From positions 1-20,530 of IMG/VR virus record IMGVR_UViG_3300009027_000046: a stretch of 20,530 bases of DNA; one strand, written 5' to 3'. The notes below the pieces were generated by a model. The model ran no database searches. It was not told the origin of the DNA and was given only the letters and a program-made list of their open reading frames with translations. Positions 1 through 8,566 of the stretch are shown here, piece after piece (positions within the stretch are counted from its first letter, which is position 1; the number at the start of each line of letters is the position of its first letter). Both the position numbers and the translations under genes were made by a program. The stretch comes from a virus.

Positions 1-806
1 CAGAAGCTAAAGATGTAAGAATGGTTGTTCAACCAGGAGATATGACTTACGGACGTCAGGTAGGTATGCTTTATGCTGACGGCCGTAACATCAACTTAGA
101 GTTAATTAAAAGGGGTTTTGCTGCTTACTTACCATATAAAGGAAAAGGTAAAAAACAATTATATAATACTCAAGCTTTTGAAGAAGCCCAAGAAAGAGCA
201 TACACGGCTAAAAGAGGTATGTGGCAAAGTCCTTTTTTCCAAGCATACAAAATGATGACTGATAAAACTGGGCAATCAATTACATTTAACACTTTAGCAA
301 ATGTAAGCAAAGTAGCACAAAATGCTAGTTTAATGTCTATATATTCTACTATGAACCAAGCTCAAGAAATGGGCATGGTAAATAATGCAATGCAAATGGA
401 AATTGCCTCAATTGGCGATCAAATGAATTCAAGTAGAAAACCTTTTGCACCTGATAGTAAAAAAGGTGGTTGGACTCAATTAGATCTTCAATCTTATGGA
501 GAAAACAATAACTCTATTCTTAGCGTATTAGATCAACAAAAATATGAAATAGGTAGATTGATGCGCACAAGGAATAGTAAAAATTTAAATCAAAAATTTA
601 AATCAGGTAAATTCAATAAAAATAATTTAGCTATGACAAATGAGACTTTAGCTAAAAATGTTTATAACGAAGAAAACAAAATAAAAATTCTTCAAGATAA
701 AAGACGTCAACAATTAAATACACTAAGAATTAAAAAGATGGAACAAATGCAACAACAAGCATTAGGTAATCAATTTAATTCTCCAATAGGACACCATAGG
801 ATGTAA
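1..806 (+). CDS. Staphylococcal nuclease-like (SNase) domain protein, 5' truncated
   Basis: The reading frame is open from base 3 and runs off the left edge, so the true start is missing. The first 75 or so visible residues match the C-terminal half of an SNase (thermonuclease) fold: a YGR motif (codons 48-56), then LYADGRNINLELIKRGFA, then an AFEEAQERAYTAKRGMW helix ending. In staphylococcal nuclease the Arg of the equivalent YGR is catalytic Arg87; the equivalents of Arg35 and Glu43 would lie upstream of the window, so activity cannot be judged. About 190 residues follow that are rich in Asn, Gln, Lys and Met, with a probable helical, basic end; I do not recognise this part. It ends with TAA two bases before the next gene, just upstream of the terminase. 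A role in DNA processing at packaging, or as a virion-borne nuclease, is inference. The domain call is fairly secure, the role is not. Confidence 0.8.
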   Translation, partial: EAKDVRMVVQPGDMTYGRQVGMLYADGRNINLELIKRGFAAYLPYKGKGKKQLYNTQAFEEAQERAYTAKRGMWQSPFFQAYKMMTDKTGQSITFNTLANVSKVAQNASLMSIYSTMNQAQEMGMVNNAMQMEIASIGDQMNSSRKPFAPDSKKGGWTQLDLQSYGENNNSILSVLDQQKYEIGRLMRTRNSKNLNQKFKSGKFNKNNLAMTNETLAKNVYNEENKIKILQDKRRQQLNTLRIKKMEQMQQQALGNQFNSPIGHHRM

Positions 807-808
807 TT

Positions 809-1939
809 ATGTTTTCAATTGCAGGCTATCTTTCAGATAACGTTCCAGACGATCCAGCAGGAGCAGGGCTTTCAATAGCTGTAGGTGCTAGCGCAGCTGG
901 AGCTTTTGTAAAAGCTGGTGGATTACAAACTATGGCTTTAGGAGCAGCTTATTCTATTGGCGGTGAGCCTTTAGTAGGGGAAATAGGTTATGGTGCTGTT
1001 GTAACTAGAGGAGGGAATTTAACAGAAAAAGGAATAAGGAGCACAGTATTGCATGGAGAAGCTGGAGGTTTTTCCACTAGTTTAAAATTACAAAATACTT
1101 ATGGCGGCCCAGGAGTAGCGCCAACAATTACAGCAAATAGCAGAGGAATATTTTCCAGTACAATGGGTGCTGGAATTATGAAACAAAATTTTCTTAGCAG
1201 TGCAATACCAATTGCTTCTTTAGCATATGGGGGCATTGGGGCTTATTCAGATGGCGGAGCTGTTGGTTTGGGACAGTATTTAGTTTCCGATGTTTTAGGC
1301 AACTATTATGGTACTCAAGCTTCTTTACAAGTAGGTACTGTAGAAGTTGCTGGTGTTGCAAATGAAATATACGGAATAGAAGCTGGAGCTGCTAATGCTT
1401 TACAAAAAGGAGATATTGTTTCTAGAATAAAGTCTATTGGTGGCTCTGGAATGCTAGGTAGAGCACTTCCTTCATTAGGTGGTATTATGGGAAGTGTAAT
1501 GGGCATGGAATTAGGTAAAAATGTAGGTAAGTTCGGAGCCAGCTTACTCTCTGGAGACTCTTTTACAATAAGTGAAACTGCAGGAGCTTTTGTTGGAGGT
1601 TTGGGAGGAGCAATAGCTGGAGCTAAATTTGGAGCTTATATGACTTCATCTGTAGGTGGAGCAATTCTTGGAGGCTCAGCTTTACTTGCAGGAGCAGTTA
1701 TTTCTAATACTACAATGTCTCTATTAGAAAGTGGTTTTCAAAATATGAATAAAAGCCGACAAGGTTTAGGCTTTGCAGGAGACACAGCTCATTACTTTAC
1801 AAGAAATGCTGTAACTATGAGAGAGCGTGCAGTACAAGCGATGCATAAATCACATTTAAATGCCAGAAGTGCTTTCGGACAAGAAGCTAATATAGTACAT
1901 ATGAATAGAGATATGTTTAGCCAATACAAGAGATATTGA
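809..1939 (+). CDS. Glycine/alanine-rich, membrane-active-like virion protein (unknown function)
   Basis: A 376-residue protein starting at ATG 809, with TAGGA at 797-801 spaced 7 bases upstream. It is very rich in Gly, Ala and Ser, with long hydrophobic stretches. Residues around 255-300 have repeated small-xxx-small spacing typical of glycine zippers (for example GAFVGGLGGAIAGAKFGAYM). The last 40 residues are different: a polar helix with RERAVQAMHKSHLNARSAFG and a basic aromatic end, which looks like a separate docking or folding module. There is no signal peptide. It overlaps the terminase start by one base (TGATG), implying coupled translation. Glycine-zipper proteins in phage late operons are often minor head or ejected proteins that insert into membranes; that is the best guess here. 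It could also be an internal head protein with no membrane role. Confidence 0.75.
   Translation: MFSIAGYLSDNVPDDPAGAGLSIAVGASAAGAFVKAGGLQTMALGAAYSIGGEPLVGEIGYGAVVTRGGNLTEKGIRSTVLHGEAGGFSTSLKLQNTYGGPGVAPTITANSRGIFSSTMGAGIMKQNFLSSAIPIASLAYGGIGAYSDGGAVGLGQYLVSDVLGNYYGTQASLQVGTVEVAGVANEIYGIEAGAANALQKGDIVSRIKSIGGSGMLGRALPSLGGIMGSVMGMELGKNVGKFGASLLSGDSFTISETAGAFVGGLGGAIAGAKFGAYMTSSVGGAILGGSALLAGAVISNTTMSLLESGFQNMNKSRQGLGFAGDTAHYFTRNAVTMRERAVQAMHKSHLNARSAFGQEANIVHMNRDMFSQYKRY
1928..1933 (+). promoter_or_regulatory. Ribosome binding site that places the terL start at 1939
   Basis: AAGAGA lies 5 bases before ATG 1939. With the TGATG stop-start overlap it favours ATG 1939 over the TTG one codon upstream. 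Confidence 0.6.
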
Positions 1940-4059
1940 TGAAAAATATAAATAATAAAATTAGAGATGAGCTTTTTGTACTTAATGAGTATGACGTTCT
2001 ACATCAAGACCCAGATGCAAAAGCTTCTAATGAGTTAATAAAAGCTTTTGAAGACAAAATCAATACAGACACAACTCGCGCATGTATTAATTGTCAAATG
2101 CGACAATATTATAAATACGGAGAGAATAAAATAAAATGTTCTTTTTCTCCAAGAAAGCTACCTGATGGAGCTGCAAGTAAAATAAATTCATTAGTAAAAG
2201 AAACTGGTTTAACTAAAGACCACGCTACTAAATTATTAAAAGCATCTATAGATCCAGTAGCTTGGTGTGAATTAATGTTTGGTTTTACAGATGATAATGA
2301 AAAATGGTTTATTCGTAGTTATCAAAAAGAACAATTAAGATGCACATCTAAAAGAATAGCAATTCTCGAAGGACGTCGTGCTGGTAAAACCTTTGCAATG
2401 GCGCTTAAATTAATATACCACGCTTTTAATAGTAAATTAGAGAGAGGTATTGATGCACAGGGACAACCTGTATATATGGGGCCAACAATAATGATTGTTA
2501 CTCCTTATCAGGCGCAGTTAACAAATATCTTTGAAGAAATGGAAAAGTTAATAAAGCGTAACGTTGAATTAAAAACTGAAGTACTTTCTGGTACTGGAGA
2601 CTCATTATATGTAAAGACTCCTACATTTAAAATGGAGCTTAAAAATGGTGCTTTAATCCAAGGATTCGTATCAGGTATAGGTATGCGTCAAGATGGTTCT
2701 GGCGGTGGTACTATGCGTGGTTTCTCGGCGAATATTATTTATCTAGACGAGATGGATATGATTCCTGCAGAAGTACTTACTAAAGTTATTAATCCAATCT
2801 TAGCTACAACTCCAGATACTATATTATATGCAACTTCAACACCTATTGGTGAAAAAGGTAAGTTTTACGAATGGACTAAACGTAGATCTGATTTTAAATC
2901 AGATCATTTACCTACTTCAGTGCTTCCCTTTTGGGATGAAATCAAAGAAGATATTATTAAAGATTCTACCGCAGATTCATTTCTTGCAGAATACATGGGA
3001 GTCTTTATTGAAGATGAAAAAGGCGTTTTCAAAAAGCAGTGGGTAAATAATGCAATGCTTGATTACACTTACCAAGACTGTTTAAATTCACGCACATTGC
3101 AATCAAAACTAAACCTTAAGTCTACTACAGATTGTATAAAAGCTATCGGTATTGACTGGAACAAAAACGCTGGCACTGAGTTCTATGTAATTGGTTACTA
3201 TCCACAAGATAAAATATGGATTGGTTTAGATGCAATTAATGTAGAGTCAAGTGAGTTTTCTGCAAAGAGGTGGATTAAAGAATTAATTCGATTAAATTAT
3301 AAGTGGAAGCCAGATTACATTTATGCGGACGAAGGTTATGGGCACACCATAATAGAAGACATAATTTACGAAGCATATGCTTTGAGAAGTAAAGGAAATA
3401 AAACTGATGTTGAATTAGAAACAGTACAAATTCCAGAAAGATTAAAAGCATTTAATTTCTCAAGCAATATCGTGTTAAAAGACCCAATCACAAATAAAGA
3501 TATTAAAAAGATGGGCAAACACTTTTTAGTAGAAAATGCTATAAGAATTCTACAAGAGCAGCTATTTATTTTTCCTACAGAAGATACTGTACTAAAAGAT
3601 CAGTTTTTCAATTATATTATAGAAAAATATAATAAACAAAATAACAAACCAGTATATGGTAAAATAAATAACGAAATTGGAGATCACAGGTTAGACGCTT
3701 TTATGTTAGCGCTTGGAGCTTTAATATTAGAGGAATCCGTTTACTCTGGAAAGCAAATGATGCCCTCAGCCCCTAGCTATCATAAAATAAAACAAATCAA
3801 AGAAACAGTAGATAACGATTCTCCTGAAGCTGTTTTAAAATATGCACAAGAAAAAAATATGCCTGGAGTTTTTGATATACTTCAAATTAACAGAGAAGAA
3901 AGAAAAAAGAAAAGTAGAAATAATAACAATGAGTTCTCTATATTAGAAGGCATAAACAAATACAAAAACACTTCTAAAGGTATGACACCTATTAGTGAGC
4001 TACAACACAGCCAACGCAGAGGCATCTTTGGCAAAAAATCTTCTAGGAGTTGGAAATGA
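1939..4059 (+). CDS. terL: Terminase large subunit (packaging ATPase/nuclease)
   Basis: A 706-residue motor that would translocate DNA into the prohead through the portal and cut the concatemer. Numbering is from ATG 1939. The Walker A motif is GRRAGKT (145-151). Walker B is IIYLDEMD, with Asp270 and Glu271. The coupling motif is ATSTP (298-302). The C-terminal RNase H-like nuclease shows the expected acidic residues: GIDW (Asp406), YADEGYGH (Asp464) and GDHRLDAF (Asp582, Asp586). An N-terminal region of about 110 residues precedes the ATPase and has a cysteine cluster (Cys49, Cys52, Cys67). ATG 1939 is preferred over the adjacent TTG at 1936: it overlaps the previous stop by one base and has AAGAGA at 1928-1933, spaced 5 bases. 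The end overlaps the next start by 4 bases (ATGA). No small terminase is recognisable in the window. Confidence 0.97.
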   Translation: MKNINNKIRDELFVLNEYDVLHQDPDAKASNELIKAFEDKINTDTTRACINCQMRQYYKYGENKIKCSFSPRKLPDGAASKINSLVKETGLTKDHATKLLKASIDPVAWCELMFGFTDDNEKWFIRSYQKEQLRCTSKRIAILEGRRAGKTFAMALKLIYHAFNSKLERGIDAQGQPVYMGPTIMIVTPYQAQLTNIFEEMEKLIKRNVELKTEVLSGTGDSLYVKTPTFKMELKNGALIQGFVSGIGMRQDGSGGGTMRGFSANIIYLDEMDMIPAEVLTKVINPILATTPDTILYATSTPIGEKGKFYEWTKRRSDFKSDHLPTSVLPFWDEIKEDIIKDSTADSFLAEYMGVFIEDEKGVFKKQWVNNAMLDYTYQDCLNSRTLQSKLNLKSTTDCIKAIGIDWNKNAGTEFYVIGYYPQDKIWIGLDAINVESSEFSAKRWIKELIRLNYKWKPDYIYADEGYGHTIIEDIIYEAYALRSKGNKTDVELETVQIPERLKAFNFSSNIVLKDPITNKDIKKMGKHFLVENAIRILQEQLFIFPTEDTVLKDQFFNYIIEKYNKQNNKPVYGKINNEIGDHRLDAFMLALGALILEESVYSGKQMMPSAPSYHKIKQIKETVDNDSPEAVLKYAQEKNMPGVFDILQINREERKKKSRNNNNEFSILEGINKYKNTSKGMTPISELQHSQRRGIFGKKSSRSWK
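4045..4049 (+). promoter_or_regulatory. Ribosome binding site inside the end of terL
   Basis: AGGAG spaced 6 bases before ATG 4056. This decides for ATG 4056 rather than the TTG at 4050 as the start of the following gene. It lies within the last codons of the terminase gene. Confidence 0.75.
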
Positions 4060-4970
4060 GTCTTTCAGGTTTCTTAACTAGGATGGGTGCAAATATAATG
4101 GGCGATGTAGGTGCAGACGGTGCCGCTTTAGGAACTAGGAGGTTATTTACAGATGCGTTAAATGGTAGCAGTTTAAGTAATGCTCAACAAACCACTGCAA
4201 GAGATGCTTTTGAAAGCAGTATGAATGAAGGTCAGATGCTTTCTGCAGGAGGTATTAGTGCAATGCTAAAAAATGTAGAAGCTGGTGTAAAACCTAGAAC
4301 TGGTTTAGCAGCACAAACTACTACAGGTACAGGGGCTAGCAATTGTCTTGGAGGGCAATCTGGAGGAATACTTGGAGCCATGGGGGCTGGTGCGATGTTA
4401 GGCATGGGGGGAGCAGCTATTAGCGGTTCAGATAAAACAGAAGGTGCTATGTATGGGGCTATGGCCGGACTAACTGTAGGTGGCGCTGCTAGAGGTATTA
4501 TGCAAAACATTGGCGATATAGAAAAAGGTTTTATGAAAGATTTATTAGGTAATAGTTACACTGCAGCTGACAATATTAAATTTACTAAAGGAACTTTATT
4601 TGAAGACTTAGACCCTAAATTAAAGTTATCTAAACTTGGAAATACTAAATCAGGAGGAAAAACAGTAGGGGATGTTTTAAATGATCTAAAAGCAGGAGGC
4701 TCTGATGGAATGCCCAGAATAAACAAAAATATTGACACATATGGAAGATCAGAAAATTTAAATGCTTTAAAAAATATGGATACTGATAATTTAGGTACTA
4801 TTGATTCTTATAAAAGAGATTTGCTTTTAGGAAATAAAAAACTTAATGTAGGACAAATGGGAAGAATGGCTACAGGAGCTGGAGCTTTTCTAGGAGGAAT
4901 GGCTTTCGCTTCTTCTAATAGAAGAGATCATAGAAGAGGCTTTAACAAAGGCAGAGGAAATAGAATATGA
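4056..4970 (+). CDS. Glycine-zipper protein with basic tail, putative virion protein
   Basis: A 304-residue protein starting at ATG 4056, in a 4-base ATGA overlap with the terminase stop and behind a strong AGGAG. Residues about 100-150 are a Gly/Ala/Met-rich run (GGILGAMGAGAMLGMGGAAI, then further GAMYGAMAGLTVGG) with regular small-residue spacing, compatible with packed membrane helices. The middle (about 150-270) is polar, with many Lys, Asn and Asp. The C-terminus has a second short Gly/Ala hydrophobic segment (GAGAFLGGMAF) followed by a tail very rich in Arg and Lys. It resembles the gene before the terminase in composition but not in alignable sequence. It could be an ejected pore protein or a minor head protein. 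The function is not known from sequence. Confidence 0.75.
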   Translation: MSLSGFLTRMGANIMGDVGADGAALGTRRLFTDALNGSSLSNAQQTTARDAFESSMNEGQMLSAGGISAMLKNVEAGVKPRTGLAAQTTTGTGASNCLGGQSGGILGAMGAGAMLGMGGAAISGSDKTEGAMYGAMAGLTVGGAARGIMQNIGDIEKGFMKDLLGNSYTAADNIKFTKGTLFEDLDPKLKLSKLGNTKSGGKTVGDVLNDLKAGGSDGMPRINKNIDTYGRSENLNALKNMDTDNLGTIDSYKRDLLLGNKKLNVGQMGRMATGAGAFLGGMAFASSNRRDHRRGFNKGRGNRI

Positions 4971-5404
4971 GCTTAGTTTTTTTAGATTCTGAATTAGGTT
5001 TATTATCTAATACGCAGTTAATTACTAACCACAATAGTTTTACTGGCGGTGAAGATATAATTAAAATTCATGTTAAAAATGTAGACCCACAATATTATTA
5101 TGAAAATATTGTTATTACACCAGTAATGGATGATTTAATTCCTGGAGATCTTTTTTCTGATTCTGGATGGAGTATCAAAATGCACGCTTCGTCTGAACAA
5201 CCTACAGATAAAGAGTGGGGTGATACATTAATTAATGGCTCAGTACAAATACCAAACATTGGGACTGAATCAACGCCTAATATTGAATCAACATTTCCTA
5301 TTTGGATCAGAGTTTTTTGTCCAGGACACAGCGAACCTCAAGTTAAAAAAGATATGAAATTAAGTTTAAAATATACAAAGAAGGTAATTTTAACTGATGT
5401 CTAA
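4967..5404 (+). CDS. Small beta-rich structural-like protein, unknown function
   Basis: A 145-residue protein starting at ATG 4967, in a 4-base overlap with the previous stop and with AGAGG at 4953-4957. Alternating hydrophobic and polar residues (DIIKIHVKNVDPQYYYENIVI, FPIWIRVFCPG, DMKLSLKYTKKVIL) suggest a beta-sandwich of the kind used in small virion decoration or joining proteins. There are no catalytic motifs, membrane helices or signal peptide. It sits among head genes, so a structural role is likely, but I do not recognise the family. Confidence 0.75.
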   Translation: MSLVFLDSELGLLSNTQLITNHNSFTGGEDIIKIHVKNVDPQYYYENIVITPVMDDLIPGDLFSDSGWSIKMHASSEQPTDKEWGDTLINGSVQIPNIGTESTPNIESTFPIWIRVFCPGHSEPQVKKDMKLSLKYTKKVILTDV

Positions 5405-5882
5405 TAAAAAGTTTTTTGATGATATTTATAATCAAAAATTAAATTTATCTTTTAAAGATATCTCAAGAGATACTTCTATAAAACCAGATAAATTTAAAAA
5501 ATCTATAGCTACAAATTATACAAAAACAGATCTAGAAGATTTAATTACTAAAGCTAGAAATAATCCTTATGAAAAGTTTTCAGAGGAAGAAGTTGAAATA
5601 ATTAATAAAGAGCTACAAAAAAACTTAACAGAAGCTCGAGAATTAATATCTGAAATTAAAAAAGTAAAAGAAGATATTTATAAAGAAGTGTCTGAATCAG
5701 AACATAAGTTTACTTTAGATATTAACAATAACATTGCTTTAAAAGAAGCAGCGAATAATATTTTTGGTGGAAACAAAAATAAAATAACATATGAAGATTA
5801 TGTAGTTTTATTAGAAATGAAAAAACAAATACAGTTCGATGAAACCAGAAGTTTGATGAACGAGGTATTTGATGATTTTTAA
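5397..5882 (+). CDS. Charged helical protein, unknown function
   Basis: A 161-residue protein, overlapping the previous gene by 8 bases. The nearest Shine-Dalgarno-like run, AAGAAGG at 5377-5383, is rather far (13 bases) from ATG 5397, so initiation may depend on coupling. It is rich in Lys, Glu and Asn. Residues about 60-100 form a probable coiled coil (EEEVEIINKELQKNLTEARE onward). No enzyme motif is visible. Position between terminase and portal genes suggests an assembly or minor structural protein, but nothing in the sequence proves it. Confidence 0.7.
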   Translation: MSNKKFFDDIYNQKLNLSFKDISRDTSIKPDKFKKSIATNYTKTDLEDLITKARNNPYEKFSEEEVEIINKELQKNLTEARELISEIKKVKEDIYKEVSESEHKFTLDINNNIALKEAANNIFGGNKNKITYEDYVVLLEMKKQIQFDETRSLMNEVFDDF

Positions 5883-6186
5883 TAATCTAAATAAACGTCA
5901 AGATGTAAAAGGAATGAATCAAGACGACTCTTTAGAAGAGCAATATCAAAAAATGTATAAAAAAATAGCAAGAGATTTTGTTCATAGAGACGACTTAACA
6001 GAAATACTTAGAGAGTTACTGCTAGGGTTGGGAAGTATAAACCAAGCAATTTTTGGAGAAATATTAGATCAAATAGATTTAAATCATAATATTAACAATG
6101 CTATAGATAGAGCTATAGAATATAGAGAAAATCTTTCTAAACCTAAAATAAAAAGAAAAAAATATAAAGATATAGAAGATGAGTGA
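5872..6186 (+). CDS. Small charged helical protein, unknown function
   Basis: A 104-residue protein. ATG 5872 is preferred over TTG 5869 because AGG at 5863-5865 is well spaced from it (6 bases). It overlaps the previous gene by 11 bases. The sequence is mostly helical and charged, with a short leucine-rich helix (LTEILRELLLGLGSINQAIF) and a C-terminal patch of Lys and Arg followed by an acidic end. It could be a small chaperone or adaptor for the large protein encoded next, whose start overlaps its stop by 8 bases. This is a guess from context only. Confidence 0.65.
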   Translation: MIFNNLNKRQDVKGMNQDDSLEEQYQKMYKKIARDFVHRDDLTEILRELLLGLGSINQAIFGEILDQIDLNHNINNAIDRAIEYRENLSKPKIKRKKYKDIEDE

Positions 6187-8566
6187 AAACAATTCAGAAA
6201 TTAACATCTTATTGCCATACATACAACAATTAATAGAAGAGTATGAAAGGCAAATGATTGCGGATAGAATCAAAGGGTCTTTTGATTTGTCGCAAATAGA
6301 TGTTGCTAGCAAAGCACTTTACCATGACCCATTATCTGAATATGAATTTGCTTTAAGAAGCAGGGTTATGGGTGCTGCCAGTACTAATGAAATTGTTAAT
6401 TTTATGATGCTAGAACAAAATGAAACCGAAGAACAAGTAGCTCAATATCGTACAGCTGCACATAAATATGAAAAACCTTTTTCAGAAAAAGCTAAAGAGT
6501 TTGCAGAAGAAAATTTATATTTTGAATGTGACATTGTAGATAAGGATGGTCGACCTTCTAATGACTGGCTAAATTATGAAAACTTAGATGAAAACACCTT
6601 ATTAAATAATGGAGAACTTCATTTAAAAAGTTTCTTAGATGAAGATGTAGAAAAAGTTAAATTTAGAAAGCGCATGACAAATGAAGTAAAATGGAAACGT
6701 AGCAATGATGTTTCAAAAGCTGTAGATAAGCTTATCGGTGCTGAAGATGGTAAATGGAAACTCTTTGGAAAAGATTTTAATGTAGGAATAGAGCAATGCT
6801 TTAATTGTTTTGTAAAAATAGATTTATATGCAGTTTTACCAGCATTAGAGTTTGTATTTGATTTTTCTAAACTAATAAATGCAGTAAAAGGTTTATTGCT
6901 AGAAATAGAAAAAAATCTTAACCCTTTAGATATATTTAATCAGCTCTGTAATTTTTCTTTAGGTATTGGTGAAAACTTATTATGTCCTGCAAATATGCAA
7001 GGGATTAATTTATTATTACCAACTTTATTTGTAAAGTATTCATTAGATTTAATGAACTTTAGATTTGATCTAATGTCGTTGTTAGGCAATGTTATTAGTG
7101 GAGTTATAAAAGGAATTACTTCTTGGGTAGAAAACTTACCAAGATTAGTGGTGCCTTTTATAGATTGTACAATAAATGCAACTAAAGCAACTTTTGGATA
7201 CATACGAGCAATTGCAAATAGTTTGAATAAGATAAGTCAAGAACTGTTAACAAGCATAAATCAACTAACAACTTCTGCGCATAAATTACTTTTAAATACT
7301 TTAGATTTTATCCCTGGATACAATTTAGAAACTTTAAAAGAAGAAAAAGAATCGCTTAGAAAAGAAATTAATTCTATTACTAAACAAGTAGAAGAAACAA
7401 ATACTAAAATATCAAAAAAGAAAAAGAAACAACTTCAACAAACAAGAGAAATAATTAACTTTATAGATTCTATTGGAAATTATTTTAGTAATAAAGCAGC
7501 TCAAGAATTAATATCAGATCAACAAGTACAAAAGTATGTTGAAGTTAACTTTGATCAATATAAAGATCATTTTATTAATTTAGTTAGCAACCCAAGAAGT
7601 GATGAGGAAAAATTTCTTTCAATAAATTTTAATAAAATTTTATCTTTTTTAGATGAAGAAAGTTTAAATTCTTTAGAAGAACTTCAAAAAGAATACAAAG
7701 AATTATTTAAAGAAAGAAAAACAGAATTACAAAATAAAAAATCTGAATCTTTAGAAAATAAAATGGCTTCTAATAGAACTTCGATTGAAGTGGTAGGAGA
7801 AAACTCTAGATATATATCAGAAAATACTTCTGCTGGTTTTTGGGAAGGTAAATATAAAATTAACAGTACTCAAAATTTACTTAATAACAAAGGTAAAAAA
7901 AGAGATATGAGGGCAGGTAGATACTCTTCTAATGCAAATTATAAGAGACCCGCTTCTGAAGAATTCACACTGTCAGATAAATTATTTGCTAGGTACGGAA
8001 TAGATATAAATCAAAATTACACAAATTATGAATATGGTTGGATTAGCGGCAGTAAAAAATTTGTTAACGACAAAACTAAAAGTTTTAATCAAAGTTTAAG
8101 TAATATTGAAAATATAATTGTTAAAAATCTAGAAGCAGCAAAGCAAGCAATACTAGATATTACTAATAAAATAATTTTAACTTTTAAAAACTTAGATGCG
8201 TTTTTATCAGAAAATGTAAATGCTCAATTTAAAATTTTAGGAGAAATTCAAAATTTATTACATTTAATTAGATTGTTCAGAGTAATAAATGAATTAATTC
8301 AAAATGGTTTTTCTGGATGCGATGAAGCAAAAACAAATAAAGATTATTTTAAAAATTTAATTGTTACTTCTGCAAAAAAACAAGGATTAAATTTAGAAGC
8401 TTCTTCTAGTGATAAACCAGAAGATTATTTGTTAAATCTTACTTATAAAAATATTGATATTGATATTGACTTAAATGAGTGCTCTGAAATATCTACTCAA
8501 TTAAAAAAGCCAGAAATTAATTTAGATGAAATATATGGGGTAATTAAATATGGCTTCTCCACTTAA
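6179..8566 (+). CDS. Large structural-like protein with hydrophobic Cys-containing core and coiled coil, unknown function
   Basis: A 795-residue protein starting at ATG 6179, overlapping the previous gene by 8 bases. The Shine-Dalgarno site is weak. Residues 1-200 are polar. Residues about 205-350 are strongly hydrophobic and helical, with Cys207, Cys210, Cys257, Cys269 and Cys330, and could contain membrane-interacting helices or a buried core. Residues about 385-430 are a Lys/Glu coiled coil with a run of five lysines, and the rest is helical, very rich in Lys, Asn, Glu and Ser. There is no signal peptide or enzyme motif. The length and position between terminase and portal suggest a virion component, but I do not recognise the family. 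Codon use is extremely A+T-rich. Confidence 0.75.
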   Translation: MSENNSEINILLPYIQQLIEEYERQMIADRIKGSFDLSQIDVASKALYHDPLSEYEFALRSRVMGAASTNEIVNFMMLEQNETEEQVAQYRTAAHKYEKPFSEKAKEFAEENLYFECDIVDKDGRPSNDWLNYENLDENTLLNNGELHLKSFLDEDVEKVKFRKRMTNEVKWKRSNDVSKAVDKLIGAEDGKWKLFGKDFNVGIEQCFNCFVKIDLYAVLPALEFVFDFSKLINAVKGLLLEIEKNLNPLDIFNQLCNFSLGIGENLLCPANMQGINLLLPTLFVKYSLDLMNFRFDLMSLLGNVISGVIKGITSWVENLPRLVVPFIDCTINATKATFGYIRAIANSLNKISQELLTSINQLTTSAHKLLLNTLDFIPGYNLETLKEEKESLRKEINSITKQVEETNTKISKKKKKQLQQTREIINFIDSIGNYFSNKAAQELISDQQVQKYVEVNFDQYKDHFINLVSNPRSDEEKFLSINFNKILSFLDEESLNSLEELQKEYKELFKERKTELQNKKSESLENKMASNRTSIEVVGENSRYISENTSAGFWEGKYKINSTQNLLNNKGKKRDMRAGRYSSNANYKRPASEEFTLSDKLFARYGIDINQNYTNYEYGWISGSKKFVNDKTKSFNQSLSNIENIIVKNLEAAKQAILDITNKIILTFKNLDAFLSENVNAQFKILGEIQNLLHLIRLFRVINELIQNGFSGCDEAKTNKDYFKNLIVTSAKKQGLNLEASSSDKPEDYLLNLTYKNIDIDIDLNECSEISTQLKKPEINLDEIYGVIKYGFST

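Noticed and set aside
2110-2117. TATAAATA matching a T4-type late promoter
   Set aside because: It lies inside terL coding for Tyr-Lys-Tyr and is not upstream of a gene start. Such strings are expected by chance in A+T-rich DNA.
4232-4738. Reverse-strand ORFs opposite the glycine-rich gene, and others at 1315-1506, 6079-6312, 14326-14766 and 15467-16478
   Set aside because: They are mirror images of biased coding sequence, rich in Pro, Ser or Ile, without ribosome binding sites or recognisable domains, and opposite well-supported genes.
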